A stretch of 41,380 nucleotides of DNA from an uncultured Lachnospiraceae bacterium (GCA_947627245.1 CANQVH010000031.1:1-41380); one strand, 5' to 3'. Counted from the stretch's first letter, positions 32,262 to 41,380 are shown. Program-made: numbers and translations. Notes: generated by a model from the sequence alone, not told the origin.

Positions 32262-33746
32262 TTACAGGTTCGTGTACCCCATCAGGTAGCGATCGACTTC
32301 CTTCGCCGCTTCTCTGCCCTCGCGGATCGCCCAGACGACGAGCGACTGGCCGCGGTGCATGTCGCCGGCGGTGAAGACCTTCGGCACGCTGGTCGCGTAC
32401 TCGTCCGGCTTCGTCGCCACGTTCGTGCGCGGATTCAAGTCCACCTTGAACGCGTCGGTTACGTACTTCTGCGAGCCGAGGAAGCCCGCCGCGATCAGCA
32501 CAAGGTCGGCCTTGACCGTCCACTCGCTGCCTTCTACCGGCACCATCATCATGCGCCCGGTCTTCTCGTCCTTCTTGCTCTCGAGCTTCACGAGGACGGC
32601 CTTCGTCACCTCACCCTTCTTGTTCGCGATAAATTCCTTGACCGTCGTCGTGTAGATACGCGGATCCGAGCCGTAGAGCGCGATCGCCTCCTGATGGCCG
32701 TAATCGGTCTTGAGCACACGCGGCCACTGCGGCCACGGATTGTTCTCGGCGCGCTCCACCGGCGGCTGGGGCATCATCTCCAGCATCGTCACGGACGCCG
32801 CCCCGAGACGGATCGACGTGCCGCAGCAGTCGTTTCCGGTGTCGCCGCCGCCGATGATGATGACATGTTTGTCTTTCGCGGAGATGAACTTCTTGTCCTT
32901 GAAATCCGAATCCAGCAGACTCTTCGTCGTCGCCTTCAGGAAATCCACCGCGAAATAGATTCCCTTGGAGTCGCGGCCCGGCACCTGAATGTCACGCGGA
33001 TTTGAAGCGCCGCAACAGAGTACGACCGCATCATAATTCTTCATCAGCTCGTCGGCGCTCACGTTCTCGCCGATGTTCGCGTTTGTGACGAACTCGATGC
33101 CTTCTTCCTCCATCAGCGCGATTCGGCGGTCGATCACCGATTTCTCGATCTTCATGTTCGGGATGCCGTAGCGCAGCAGCCCGCCGACGCGGTCATTCCT
33201 CTCATAGACCGTCACCTTATGCCCCCGCTTGTTGAGCTGCAGCGCCGTCGCCAGTCCGGACGGACCGCTGCCGACGACCGCCACCTTCTTGCCCGTACGC
33301 ACCTGCGGCGGGCAAGGCTTCACCAACCCGGTCGCGAACGCGTTCTCGATAATCGCGCGCTCATTCTCCTTCGTCGCCACGGGCTCGCCATTTAAGTTGC
33401 AGGTACAGGCCGCCTCGCAAAGCGCCGGGCAGACGCGCGAGGTAAACTCCGGGAAGCAATGCGTCTTCGTCAGACGCTTGTACGCTTCCTCCCAGTTGCC
33501 GAGATAGACCAGATCGTTGCTCTCCGGCACGAGATTGTTCAACGGACAGCCCGAAGCCATCCCTGCGATCATCATGCCCGCCTGACAGAACGGCACGCCG
33601 CACGCCATGCATCTTGCGCCCTGCAGACGCTGCTTCTCCAAAGAAAGCGGAATATGGAATTCATTGAAGTTTTTGATTCGTTCCAGCGGTGCGATCTCTT
33701 GGCTATTCTCACGCTCATAATCCAAAAATCCTGTCGGTTTTCCCAT
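32262..33746 (-). CDS. gltD: Glutamate synthase small subunit
   Basis: 494 residues. NADPH-dependent subunit that passes electrons through FAD and iron-sulfur clusters to GltB for making glutamate from glutamine and 2-oxoglutarate. Seen: the N-terminal cluster-binding Cys groups (CMACGVPFC, then GCPLNN, and CPALCEAACTC), the FAD Rossmann motif GSGPSGL near 160, GGLLRYGIP, the NADPH motif GGGDTGNDC near 300 and the C-terminal FTAGDMHRGQSLVVWAIREG. The length matches the family. Start ATG 33746 follows GGAGGTGTGAAGA, 12 nt after the gltB stop, so both genes are one operon. A clear intrinsic terminator follows at 32171-32198. The function is secure. Confidence 0.97.
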   Translation of the reverse strand: MGKPTGFLDYERENSQEIAPLERIKNFNEFHIPLSLEKQRLQGARCMACGVPFCQAGMMIAGMASGCPLNNLVPESNDLVYLGNWEEAYKRLTKTHCFPEFTSRVCPALCEAACTCNLNGEPVATKENERAIIENAFATGLVKPCPPQVRTGKKVAVVGSGPSGLATALQLNKRGHKVTVYERNDRVGGLLRYGIPNMKIEKSVIDRRIALMEEEGIEFVTNANIGENVSADELMKNYDAVVLCCGASNPRDIQVPGRDSKGIYFAVDFLKATTKSLLDSDFKDKKFISAKDKHVIIIGGGDTGNDCCGTSIRLGAASVTMLEMMPQPPVERAENNPWPQWPRVLKTDYGHQEAIALYGSDPRIYTTTVKEFIANKKGEVTKAVLVKLESKKDEKTGRMMMVPVEGSEWTVKADLVLIAAGFLGSQKYVTDAFKVDLNPRTNVATKPDEYATSVPKVFTAGDMHRGQSLVVWAIREGREAAKEVDRYLMGYTNL

Positions 33747-33758
33747 TCTTCACACCTC

Positions 33759-36700
33759 CTACTCGTCTTGGCCGGCCGCGATCGCATAGAACGCTTCGAT
33801 CTGCGCCTGCTCGCTGCTCAGGCCCTTCTCTTCCATCTGGACGATCGCCATCTGCATCTGCTTGTACTCGTGCGGGATGATCTTCTTGAACTTCGGAAGA
33901 TACGTCCCGAAATCATCAAGCACCTTCTTGCCCTTCTCGGAATTCGTATATTTCACATGCTCGTTGATGATATCCTTCAGCTCCAACACATCGTACTTCG
34001 AAGTGATCTTCTCAATCGAGACCATGTTCTTGTTGACCTTCGTGTACAGGTCGTTGTCCTCGTCCAGCACGTAGGCGATGCCGCCGCTCATGCCGGCCGC
34101 GAAGTTCTTGCCGACCTTGCCGAGCACGACCGCGCAGCCGCCGGTCATGTACTCGCACCCGTGATCGCCGACACCCTCAACGACCGTGACCGCGCCGGAA
34201 TTACGCACGCAGAAGCGCTCGCCGGCCACGCCATTGATAAACGCTTTGCCGCTCGTCGCGCCGTACAGAGCGACGTTTCCGATAATAATATTCTCATCGT
34301 GCGCGAACTTTACGCCCTGCGGCGGATAGACGATCAGCTTGCCGCCGGAAAGTCCCTTGCCGAAATAGTCATTGCTGTCGCCGACCAGCTCAAGCGTCAG
34401 TCCTCTCGGAATAAACGCGCCGAAGCTCTGACCGCCCGCGCCGTGGCACTTCACCGTGTAGGTATCGTCCTCGAGACCCTCCGGATATTTCCGTGTGATC
34501 TCCGAGCCGAAAATCGTGCCGAAGGTACGGTCTACGTTGGAGACGTCCACCTCCACGCTGCGCTTCTGTCCGCTCTCGAGCGCGCTGCCGAGCTTCGCGA
34601 GCAGCACCTTCATGTCCTTCGTCTTTTCCAGACCGAAATCGAACTCCTGCGCCTTGTCAAACGTCACCTTCGCCTTCGGATCCAGATACGGATTGTCGAG
34701 GATATTGCTCAGATCGATCAGAGCGCCCTTCGGATTCTCGCAGTTTTCCTTCTTCTTCAGCAGGTCGCTGCGCCCGACCATCTCATCGAGCGTGCGGAAA
34801 CCGAGCTTCGCCATATATTCACGCAGATCCTGCGCGATAAATCTCATAAAGTTCACGACATACTCCGGCTTGCCGCGGAAACGCTTGCGCAGCTCCGGAT
34901 TCTGCGTCGCCACGCCCACCGGGCAGGTGTCGAGGTTGCAGACACGCATCATCACGCAGCCCATCGTCACCAGCGGGCCGGTCGCGAAGCCGAATTCCTC
35001 CGCGCCCAGAAGCGCCGCGATCGCCACGTCGCGCCCGCTCATCAGCTTACCGTCCGTCTCGATGCGCACCTTGTTGCGCAGACCGTTCATGATCAATGTC
35101 TGGTGTGTCTCGGCAAGACCCAACTCCCACGGAAGTCCCGCATGGTGGATCGAGCTTCTCGGCGCGGCGCCCGTGCCTCCGTCGTAACCGGAGATCAGGA
35201 TCACCTGCGCGCCCGCCTTCGCCACGCCCGCGGCGACCGTGCCGACGCCCGCCTCGGAGACCAGCTTCACCGAAATGTCCGCCTCGCGGTTCGCATTTTT
35301 CAGATCATAGATCAACTGCGCCAGATCCTCGATCGAGTAAATGTCGTGATGCGGCGGCGGGGAGATCAGGCTCACGCCCGGCGTTGAATGCCTTGTCTTC
35401 GCAATCCACGGATAAACCTTCTTGCCCGGAAGGTGTCCACCCTCGCCCGGCTTCGCGCCCTGCGCCATCTTGATCTGGATCTCCTTCGCGCTCACGAGAT
35501 AGCGGGAAGTCACGCCGAAACGTCCCGAGGCCACCTGCTTGATCGCGGAGCAGCGGTTCTTGCCGTCCGGCCCGATCACCAGACGCTCCAAACTCTCGCC
35601 GCCCTCACCGGTGTTCGACTTGCCGTGCAGCATATTCATCGCGATTGCCAGCGTCTCGTGCGCCTCCTGCGAAATCGAGCCGTAGGACATGGCGCCGGTC
35701 TTGAAGCGCTTCACGATCTCATCCACGCTTTCCACCTCTTCGATCGGAACGCCCTTCTCCGGAAATCTGAAATCCATCGTGCTGCGGATATAGCCGGATT
35801 CTTCTTTGTTGACAAGCTCCGTGAACTCCTTGAACATCTGATAATTGCCGGTCCGCGTCGACTCCTGAAGCAGATGGATCGTCAGCGGATTGTATCGGTG
35901 ATGCTCTCCGGCGCTCCTCGACTTGTGCCAGCCCTGACTGTCGAGCGTCAGATCCTCGCGCAGCCCAAGCGGGTCGAACGCTTTCGTATGCCGCTCGTCC
36001 ACGTCGCGCTCGATATCCTCCATCGTGATGCCTCCGACGCGGCTCACGGTATTGGTAAAGTACTTCTCGATCACATCCGCGCTGATGCCGATCGCCTCAA
36101 AGATCTGCGAACCCTGATAGGACTGGATCGTGGAGATTCCCATCTTGGATGCGATCTTGACGATGCCGTTTATGATCGCCTGATTGTAATCGTCGACGGC
36201 CGCGTAGTAATCCTTCTCCAGCATACCGGTGTCGATGAGCTGATGGATCGTATCAAGCGCCAGATACGGATTGATCGCGCTCGCGCCATAGCCCAAAAGC
36301 GTCGCGAAATGATGCACCTCTCTGGGTTCGCCGGTCTCGAGGATCAGAGCCAGCGACGTGCGGCGCTTCGTCTTAACCAGATACTGGTTGACCGCCGAAA
36401 TCGCCAGCAGAGACGGGATCGGCACGCGGAATTCGTCGATGCCTTTGTCACTGAGGACAAGGATGTTCGCTCCGTCGCGGAACGCCCGGTCCACCTCGAG
36501 GAAGAGATGATCCATCGCCTTCTCAAGTCCCGTATTCTTATAGAACGTGATCGGGATCTCGGCGACCTTGAAGCCCGGCACCTTCATATTTTTGATCTTC
36601 AGCATGTCGGTGTTCGTCAGGATCGGGTTCTCGATCTTGAGCACCTGACAATTTTCCGGCTGCTCTTGGAGCAGATTGCCCTCCATGCCGACATACATGG

Positions 36701-38324
36701 TCTTCGACGTTACGACCTTCTCACGGATCGCGTCGATCGGCGGGTTCGTGACCTGCGCGAACAGTTGCTTGAAATAGTTGAACAGCGGCTGATGCCTGCC
36801 GGAAAGCACGGCCAGCGGCGTATCGATGCCCATCGCGCTGATGCCCTCTCCGCCGTTCGCCGCCATCGTCAGGATTGACGTGCGGTAGTCCTCATAGCTG
36901 TAACCAAACGCTTTCATCAGGCGCATCCGCATCTCGTCGGAATAAGTCTCGACGCGCTTGTTCGGAATTTTGATGTCCTTCAGCTTCACCAGATACTGAT
37001 CCAGCCACTCGCCATACGGCTGACGGGAAGCATACTGCGTCTTCAGCTCCTCGTCGTCGATCACTCTGCCCTGCACCGTGTCGACCAACAGCATCTTGCC
37101 CGGATGCAGACGCTCCTTGAGCACGATCTTCGCCGGATCGATATCAAGCACACCGACCTCGGACGAGAGGATCACATAGCCGTCGCTCGTCACATAATAA
37201 CGGGACGGACGCAGACCGTTGCGGTCGAGCACCGCGCCCATGATATCTCCGTCCGAGAACAAAATCGACGCCGGGCCGTCCCACGGCTCCATCATCGTCG
37301 CGTAATACTGATAAAAGTCTTTCTTCTTCTGGGACATCACGCTGTTGTTTGCCCACGGCTCCGGAATCATGATCATGACCGCGAGCGGCAGATCCATGCC
37401 GTTCATCGTCAGGAATTCCAGCGTGTTGTCGAGCATCGCCGAATCGGAACCCTTCGCGTTGATCACCGGGAGCACCTTGTGCATGTCGTTCTCCATATAT
37501 TCGGAGGACATCGTCTCCTCGCGCGCCAGCATCTTGTCGGCGTTGCCGCGGATCGTATTGATCTCGCCGTTATGTACGATAAAGCGGTACGGATGCGCCC
37601 GCTCCCAGCTCGGGTTCGTGTTCGTGCTGAATCTGGAATGTACGATTGCGATCGCCGACTCATAATCCGGACTCTGCAGATCCGTAAAGAACGTGCGCAA
37701 CTGTCCTACCAGAAACATGCCCTTGTAGATGATCGTGCGGCTCGAGAACGACACCACATACGTCGTATCGTTCGACTGCTCAAACGTCCTGCGGACCACA
37801 TACAGCCTGCGGTCAAACGCAAGTCCTTTCTCTACATCCTTCGGGCGCTCTACAAACGCCTGCTCGATACAGGGCATCTTCTCGAGCGCCTTATGTCCGA
37901 GCACCTTCGGAACGGTCGGCACCTGCCTCCATCCCAAGAACTTCAGCCCTTCCTTCATCACGATGCTCTCAAACATCTTCTTGGCCTGATTTCTCTTGAG
38001 CACATCCTGCGGGAAAAAGAACATGCCGACTCCGTAATCCCGCTCTTCACCCAAAAAAATACCAAGGTCCAAACAGGCTTTGCGGAAGAATTTATGCGAG
38101 ATCTGCATCATGATCCCTACTCCGTCTCCTGTCTTTCCCTCGGCGTCTTTGCCAGCTCTGTGTTCTAAGTTTTCTACAATACTGAGTGCGTTCTCTACTG
38201 TCTGGTGAGTCTTGATCCCCTTGATATTGACGACCGCGCCGATGCCGCAGTTGTCATGTTCAAACTCGGGCCGGTACAATCCCGGACTCACGCAGGCAGG
38301 ACCGGAATTCCTTCTCGCATCCAT
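33759..38324 (-). CDS. gltB: Glutamate synthase large subunit
   Basis: 1521 residues from the chosen start, the normal length. Domains in order: class II glutaminase (with DNCGIGAV; Cys22 is the catalytic nucleophile, so a short propeptide is probably removed), central domain, FMN-binding synthase domain (GAMSYGSISQEAHETLA, KPGEGGHLPGKKV, SGYDGGTGAAPRSS) with the 3Fe-4S ligands C-x5-C-x4-C in CVMMRVCNLDTCPVG, and the C-terminal GXGXG domain (GAGGQSFGAFIPRG). Ammonia from glutamine travels inside to 2-oxoglutarate. ATG at 38324 follows AGGAGGAGTCAGG; a frame 48 nt longer has no ribosome site. Promoter at 38364-38392. Nitrogen-status control is known for this operon in Firmicutes, but I see no defined operator. 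Confidence 0.97.
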   Translation of the reverse strand: MDARRNSGPACVSPGLYRPEFEHDNCGIGAVVNIKGIKTHQTVENALSIVENLEHRAGKDAEGKTGDGVGIMMQISHKFFRKACLDLGIFLGEERDYGVGMFFFPQDVLKRNQAKKMFESIVMKEGLKFLGWRQVPTVPKVLGHKALEKMPCIEQAFVERPKDVEKGLAFDRRLYVVRRTFEQSNDTTYVVSFSSRTIIYKGMFLVGQLRTFFTDLQSPDYESAIAIVHSRFSTNTNPSWERAHPYRFIVHNGEINTIRGNADKMLAREETMSSEYMENDMHKVLPVINAKGSDSAMLDNTLEFLTMNGMDLPLAVMIMIPEPWANNSVMSQKKKDFYQYYATMMEPWDGPASILFSDGDIMGAVLDRNGLRPSRYYVTSDGYVILSSEVGVLDIDPAKIVLKERLHPGKMLLVDTVQGRVIDDEELKTQYASRQPYGEWLDQYLVKLKDIKIPNKRVETYSDEMRMRLMKAFGYSYEDYRTSILTMAANGGEGISAMGIDTPLAVLSGRHQPLFNYFKQLFAQVTNPPIDAIREKVVTSKTMYVGMEGNLLQEQPENCQVLKIENPILTNTDMLKIKNMKVPGFKVAEIPITFYKNTGLEKAMDHLFLEVDRAFRDGANILVLSDKGIDEFRVPIPSLLAISAVNQYLVKTKRRTSLALILETGEPREVHHFATLLGYGASAINPYLALDTIHQLIDTGMLEKDYYAAVDDYNQAIINGIVKIASKMGISTIQSYQGSQIFEAIGISADVIEKYFTNTVSRVGGITMEDIERDVDERHTKAFDPLGLREDLTLDSQGWHKSRSAGEHHRYNPLTIHLLQESTRTGNYQMFKEFTELVNKEESGYIRSTMDFRFPEKGVPIEEVESVDEIVKRFKTGAMSYGSISQEAHETLAIAMNMLHGKSNTGEGGESLERLVIGPDGKNRCSAIKQVASGRFGVTSRYLVSAKEIQIKMAQGAKPGEGGHLPGKKVYPWIAKTRHSTPGVSLISPPPHHDIYSIEDLAQLIYDLKNANREADISVKLVSEAGVGTVAAGVAKAGAQVILISGYDGGTGAAPRSSIHHAGLPWELGLAETHQTLIMNGLRNKVRIETDGKLMSGRDVAIAALLGAEEFGFATGPLVTMGCVMMRVCNLDTCPVGVATQNPELRKRFRGKPEYVVNFMRFIAQDLREYMAKLGFRTLDEMVGRSDLLKKKENCENPKGALIDLSNILDNPYLDPKAKVTFDKAQEFDFGLEKTKDMKVLLAKLGSALESGQKRSVEVDVSNVDRTFGTIFGSEITRKYPEGLEDDTYTVKCHGAGGQSFGAFIPRGLTLELVGDSNDYFGKGLSGGKLIVYPPQGVKFAHDENIIIGNVALYGATSGKAFINGVAGERFCVRNSGAVTVVEGVGDHGCEYMTGGCAVVLGKVGKNFAAGMSGGIAYVLDEDNDLYTKVNKNMVSIEKITSKYDVLELKDIINEHVKYTNSEKGKKVLDDFGTYLPKFKKIIPHEYKQMQMAIVQMEEKGLSSEQAQIEAFYAIAAGQDE

Positions 38325-38363
38325 CCTGACTCCTCCTGTCACACTGTATTTTAAGTTAGGGAT

Positions 38364-38392
38364 ACTATACACCCATTTCCCGGATCTGTAAA
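38364..38392 (-). promoter_or_regulatory. sigma-A promoter of gltBD
   Basis: Minus strand TTTACA (38387-38392), 17-nt spacer, TATAGT (38364-38369). The leader would be only about 35 nt, too short for a T-box or large riboswitch. The 38393-38521 stretch upstream is AT-rich with no gene. Confidence 0.7.
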
Positions 38393-38521
38393 TAAAAACT
38401 TTTCCTTTAATTATCTGATAATTTGAATATTTAAATTTTGTTTCTATATTTTCTATTTAATTCTTCGTATTATCGTTCTTCTTTTCGGCTTTGGAAACAA
38501 TTTCCTTCCTGCTTTTCTTGC

Positions 38522-39223
38522 TCAATGCAGCAAAATCTGCAAAAAAATTGCCGTCAGATTGCTTCCCATATGAAATAGTACAGGGAAAATCAACAATTTT
38601 CCCCTCTCATATATCAGCGCAAGCACGATCGCAAGCGGAAATGCAAAGATCATCTGAATCGAATTTCCATGATACACGGCAAACAGAAGCGCCGACAAAA
38701 AAACTGCCGCCCACAAAGGAAACATCTGCCGCATCCTCCGATACGTCAGTCCGCGGAAGATCAGCTCCTCTGCGATCGGCGCCACAATCCCGAGCCCTAT
38801 CACCTGCACGATCAGATTCGCCGCAAACAGTTGCTCCTGCGTCTGATTGGAAAAATGCGCCTGAATCCGCGCCAGATACAAGACACCGCTCCAGATGACG
38901 TTGAGGACGCCCCCTGCGGCAAAACAGCATACGCCAAACATGATCTGACGTTTTCTCCGCTCCGTCCGAGATGCGGGAGCTTCCGTCTGACAATCCCCTG
39001 CCTGCGGCCTCTCTGACGCCTCGGACGGCGCCGTTTGCCGCATATCCTTCCTGTACATCCGCGCTGCGAACGGGATCACAAGCAGATTTCCGATCAGAAC
39101 CGCAAATGCGGCGTCGGTCTCGATGCCGTATTGATTCCTGCATACGCCGAACAGAAAGGCCACCGCCAACGCGATGGCCTGATGCAATAAGATCGGTGTC
39201 AATAAAGAAAGTGTTTTTCGCAT
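38522..39223 (-). CDS. CPBP family intramembrane glutamic endopeptidase
   Basis: 233 residues, about six to seven membrane helices. Catalytic motifs of the ABI/CAAX (CPBP) family: EELIFRG with paired Glu at about 153-154, a His in VYHGNS and a His near the end in LFHMGSN. In bacteria these membrane proteases are linked to prenyl-protein-like processing or bacteriocin immunity, but most have no known substrate. A hydrophilic loop of about 35 residues (about 62-96) lies between the second and third helix. ATG 39223 shares one base with the preceding stop (TAATG) and has AAAGGA upstream, so it is coupled to the anchored protein gene before it. No clear terminator follows. Confidence 0.9.
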   Translation of the reverse strand: MRKTLSLLTPILLHQAIALAVAFLFGVCRNQYGIETDAAFAVLIGNLLVIPFAARMYRKDMRQTAPSEASERPQAGDCQTEAPASRTERRKRQIMFGVCCFAAGGVLNVIWSGVLYLARIQAHFSNQTQEQLFAANLIVQVIGLGIVAPIAEELIFRGLTYRRMRQMFPLWAAVFLSALLFAVYHGNSIQMIFAFPLAIVLALIYERGKLLIFPVLFHMGSNLTAIFLQILLH

Positions 39224-40398
39224 TACTCGTTTCCTTTAATCACCGGAATATCCGCCGAGTCAATCCCCCACGCGCCCTGACGGTATGCCAGAACAAACGT
39301 CGCCGTGTTGTCGCCGGAATTCTGTTTGCGTTCCGTCTGCCGCTCTTCGGTTTCCTCCTGCGTCTCTTCCTGCTCTTCTTCCGCTTCCTCTGCCTCCTGT
39401 GGCTCTTCCGCCGCGGTGGTGACGTCCTCGCTCACCAGATAATGATACCCGAGCGTCAACTGCACCGTGATTGCCCCGTCCTCGCCTTCCGTGTAGACAG
39501 GCGCGCCGTAGGTCGTCACAAATTTTGAAACTGCAGCGCTCTGGAAGGTATGATCCTCCTTGTGGAACTCGCTTCCCTGCTCTTTTACAAACTGCTCCGC
39601 CTGTTCCTTACAGCCCGCAAGCAGATCGATGCCCTCCGCCTTCTCCTTGACCGCAGCCGCGTAAAGCTGCTTGAGCGCGGAGATTCCAAGCTCCATGCAC
39701 TCGCTCTGCGCAGATCTCTTCAGAGACATCTGCGCGCTGTAATCCTGATTTCCCGCGTTCGTATCCAGCGTCGTATTCACCGACTCAAGCGCCGGGTGAC
39801 GGATGACGAGATTCTTCTTGCCCGGAAGCAGGCTCGGAATCCGGTAGCAGTCGAGCGAATACGGAACATTGTCGCGCGCGATCCACGCGGCATCCGCCGG
39901 CTGTCCGTCCAGATACACCTGTGAACCCGTCGGAACCGTAAGCTCGAGATTCTTTACCATACAATGGTCGGAGAGAATCTTCCACTGGTCGAACACGCCG
40001 AACGCGGCCTTCGCCTGCTTCTTTGCCGTAAACTCCTCCGTAAGCTGTACCTTGTCCTCCGCATCCTTGAACTCCACATGGAAGTCCACGTACTCGCTGC
40101 CGTCATTATCCACGCGCTTCTCCATCTCGTCGAACGTATACGCTGCGTTGAGGCTGTACTGCTTGCCCGCCAATGCTTCCTCATACTCCGCCTCATTCAT
40201 CGGCGACTCCTCAGACTGATCCAGAAGCTCATACGCCTTCTCGCCATTGTTCTCGATCAGCAACTGCAAATACTGATCCATGATATAATTCGGATTGCTG
40301 CGCTGGTACGTCCTCCATCCGATTGCTCCTCCGGCCGCCAAGGCAACGATCAGGAGCAGCAGTAACAATTTTAACAGAATTCTGGAAAATGCTTTCAT
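39223..40398 (-). CDS. Membrane-anchored extracytoplasmic protein, TcaA-like layout
   Basis: 391 residues. One N-terminal helix at about 7-28 (LLKLLLLLLIVALAAGGAIG), then an outside region. The first part (NPNYIMDQYLQLLIENNGEKAYELL) looks like an NTF2-like domain. Next, LTVPTGSQVYLDGQPADAA followed by IPSLLPGKKNLVIRHP resembles the PEGA-like second domain of TcaA-type proteins. The tail contains a Glu/Gln-rich run (about 335-370) and ends in FVLAYRQGAWGIDSADI, again NTF2-like. The assignment is from general layout, so moderate. It follows the YARHG gene by 14 nt (AAAGGAGGGGTAGGAC ribosome site) and overlaps the CPBP protease gene. A role in sensing or maintaining the cell envelope is inferred from architecture. 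Confidence 0.7.
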   Translation of the reverse strand: MKAFSRILLKLLLLLLIVALAAGGAIGWRTYQRSNPNYIMDQYLQLLIENNGEKAYELLDQSEESPMNEAEYEEALAGKQYSLNAAYTFDEMEKRVDNDGSEYVDFHVEFKDAEDKVQLTEEFTAKKQAKAAFGVFDQWKILSDHCMVKNLELTVPTGSQVYLDGQPADAAWIARDNVPYSLDCYRIPSLLPGKKNLVIRHPALESVNTTLDTNAGNQDYSAQMSLKRSAQSECMELGISALKQLYAAAVKEKAEGIDLLAGCKEQAEQFVKEQGSEFHKEDHTFQSAAVSKFVTTYGAPVYTEGEDGAITVQLTLGYHYLVSEDVTTAAEEPQEAEEAEEEQEETQEETEERQTERKQNSGDNTATFVLAYRQGAWGIDSADIPVIKGNE

Positions 40399-40412
40399 GT
40401 CCTACCCCTCCT

Positions 40413-41324
40413 TTAATATCCGCCCAAAGCGGCTTCATAATTCATGATGACATTCAGGTTTGCTTCCTCATAGTCATTCAGGTAAGAAAACATGTTCGCA
40501 TCAAATTCTTCCGGAGAGTAGGTCGGAACATACCACGACTTCTGGCTAAAATAATCGGCCAGATCTTGGGATGAAAAGATACGCCCGTGCAGGGCAAAAA
40601 TCTCGTTGCGGATCAGTCTGAGCTGTCCGAGGTCGTAATTGTAAAGCTCTTCCTCTCCGATATAACGACTGCTGATCCCTTCAATGATCACGTCGGACGG
40701 AGTCGATGCCGAGCCGTCTCCGGTGACGATCACATTATCGTAGGAATAGTCGCCGTTCCCCGGATCCTGAATCTCGATCGACGAGTCATACGAACCGTCC
40801 CCGTAGCTTCCGTCCGAAGAGCCGTCGCCGTAATAACCGCTGCCGTCGTCATAGTAGCCGCTGTCGGAAGAACCGTCGTCATAATAACCGCCGTCAGAGG
40901 AAGATCCGCCGTCGGAGGAACCATCGTCATAATATCCTTCGTCCCCGTACGAATCCTGTCCGGACGCCTCATCCGCGCCGTCGCTCTCTTGGCCTTCTGC
41001 GGATTCCTCCGTCTCGCTTTCCTTTTCGGATTCCGTCTGCTTCTGCTGCGGCGCTTCGGACTCCACGCCCTTGATCACGTTTCCCGATGCGGTCACTGTG
41101 AACGGATCCGTCTCGAAGGTACGGCTGTCGCTTTCCTCCGGGGCTAATGTCTCCACCGTATCCGTCTCCGGCGTCAAAGTCTCCGTCTCCTCTTCATGCA
41201 TCAGCATCGAAGCAAGATCCTTCGTCATGACAGCGTCCGCGGTAAAATAGGACGCGCCTGCCGCCAGCAGACAGCCGACAATAAAACCGCTGTTTCGCCT
41301 AAATACATTTTTCTTCTTATTCAT
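40413..41324 (-). CDS. Membrane-anchored YARHG-domain protein with a Gly/Ser/Asp/Tyr repeat linker
   Basis: 303 residues. One N-terminal helix at about 12-30 with basic cytoplasmic end, an acidic Thr/Glu/Ser-rich stretch (about 38-115), a low-complexity linker of Gly, Ser, Asp and Tyr (about 120-190, units such as YYDDGSSD), then a C-terminal YARHG domain (about 218-300) with LRLIRNEIFALHGRIF and WYVPTYSPEEFD. YARHG domains are extracellular and found next to peptidase or envelope proteins; their ligand is unknown. It heads a three-gene operon with the TcaA-like protein and the CPBP protease. ATG 41324 follows AAGGGGTGAGTATAAATA. The ribosome site sits in a small hairpin (CCCC-GTGAA-GGGG). 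Confidence 0.85.
   Translation of the reverse strand: MNKKKNVFRRNSGFIVGCLLAAGASYFTADAVMTKDLASMLMHEEETETLTPETDTVETLAPEESDSRTFETDPFTVTASGNVIKGVESEAPQQKQTESEKESETEESAEGQESDGADEASGQDSYGDEGYYDDGSSDGGSSSDGGYYDDGSSDSGYYDDGSGYYGDGSSDGSYGDGSYDSSIEIQDPGNGDYSYDNVIVTGDGSASTPSDVIIEGISSRYIGEEELYNYDLGQLRLIRNEIFALHGRIFSSQDLADYFSQKSWYVPTYSPEEFDANMFSYLNDYEEANLNVIMNYEAALGGY
40780..40950 (-). repeat. Low-complexity coding repeat in the YARHG gene
   Basis: Imperfect in-frame repeats encoding YYDDGSSD-, SSDGG- and YGDGS-like units. Copies differ in synonymous bases. It forms the flexible linker between the membrane helix and the YARHG domain and is a likely place for length variation between strains. Confidence 0.75.
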
Positions 41325-41350
41325 TATTTATACTCACCCCTTCACGGGGC

Positions 41351-41379
41351 ATCATATCACAACTGTCGAAAAATGTCTA
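41351..41379 (-). promoter_or_regulatory. sigma-A promoter of the YARHG operon
   Basis: Minus strand TAGACA (41374-41379), 17-nt spacer, TATGAT (41351-41356), giving a leader of about 20 nt. Five of six bases match in each box. Confidence 0.7.
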
Positions 41380-41380
41380 T

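Noticed and set aside
38471-38520. Terminator after the CPBP protease gene
   Set aside because: Only a 5-bp AT-rich hairpin (GGAAA-TTG-TTTCC) without a T tract is visible.
38325-38521. T-box or other riboswitch before gltB
   Set aside because: The promoter at 38364-38392 leaves a leader of only about 35 nt and the rest is plain AT-rich sequence.
40780-40950. Tandem non-coding repeat
   Set aside because: The repeats are in frame and code for the Gly/Ser/Asp/Tyr linker of the YARHG protein.

Overview
The window looks like a chromosomal segment of a moderately GC-rich Firmicute of class Clostridia, most likely Lachnospiraceae. This rests on sigma-A type promoters (TTGACA/TATAAT-like), strong AGGAGG ribosome sites, a perfect CIRCE operator, and lineage-typical small proteins (DUF5721-like, DUF4358-like, a one-helix 83-residue protein). 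Most genes lie on the minus strand. I saw no tRNA, rRNA, CRISPR array or intact insertion sequence.

Layout. 1-3426: the 5' part of pyrH (UMP kinase) and a P-type cation ATPase. 3427-4058: a gene-free stretch with divergent promoters and a roughly 440-nt transcribed leader full of long-range complementarity. 4059-12714: envelope glycoconjugate genes. A PaaK/CapK-like adenylating enzyme and a Wzx-like flippase run rightwards. They converge on an ATP-grasp ligase, a CsbB-like polyprenyl-phosphate glycosyltransferase and a YfhO-family protein with an extra acyltransferase-3-like N-terminal half, which appear to follow mgtE in one operon. 12754-14280: mgtE, preceded by an unannotated 39-codon ORF carrying a Gly-Pro-Asp-Pro motif inside a 10-bp inverted repeat. 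14303-16245: a small membrane protein, a DegV protein and a divergent DUF5721-like gene that begins with TTG. 16242-18529: CIRCE and htpG with an acidic repeat insertion. 18669-20250: a membrane-anchored SGNH hydrolase and a DUF4358-like lipoprotein. 20260-25853: a cytoplasmic-type subtilisin, a Nudix hydrolase and a MacB/FtsX-type ABC transporter. 26011-27084: an Mbeg1-like alpha/beta hydrolase. 27161-32020: a type III restriction-modification module (res, mod), visibly more AT-rich than its flanks. 32262-38324: gltD and gltB (glutamate synthase). 38522-41324: a three-gene envelope operon (YARHG protein, TcaA-like anchored protein, CPBP protease).

How genes work together. The GT2/YfhO pair matches the CsbB-YfhO arrangement known from Bacillus and Listeria, in which undecaprenyl-phosphate sugar made inside is used outside to glycosylate lipoteichoic acid. 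GltB and GltD form NADPH glutamate synthase. Mod and Res form a type III R-M complex. The two most interesting regulatory candidates are the mgtE leader peptide, which resembles the enterobacterial MgtL idea although the genes are unrelated, and the structured leader at 3617-4058.
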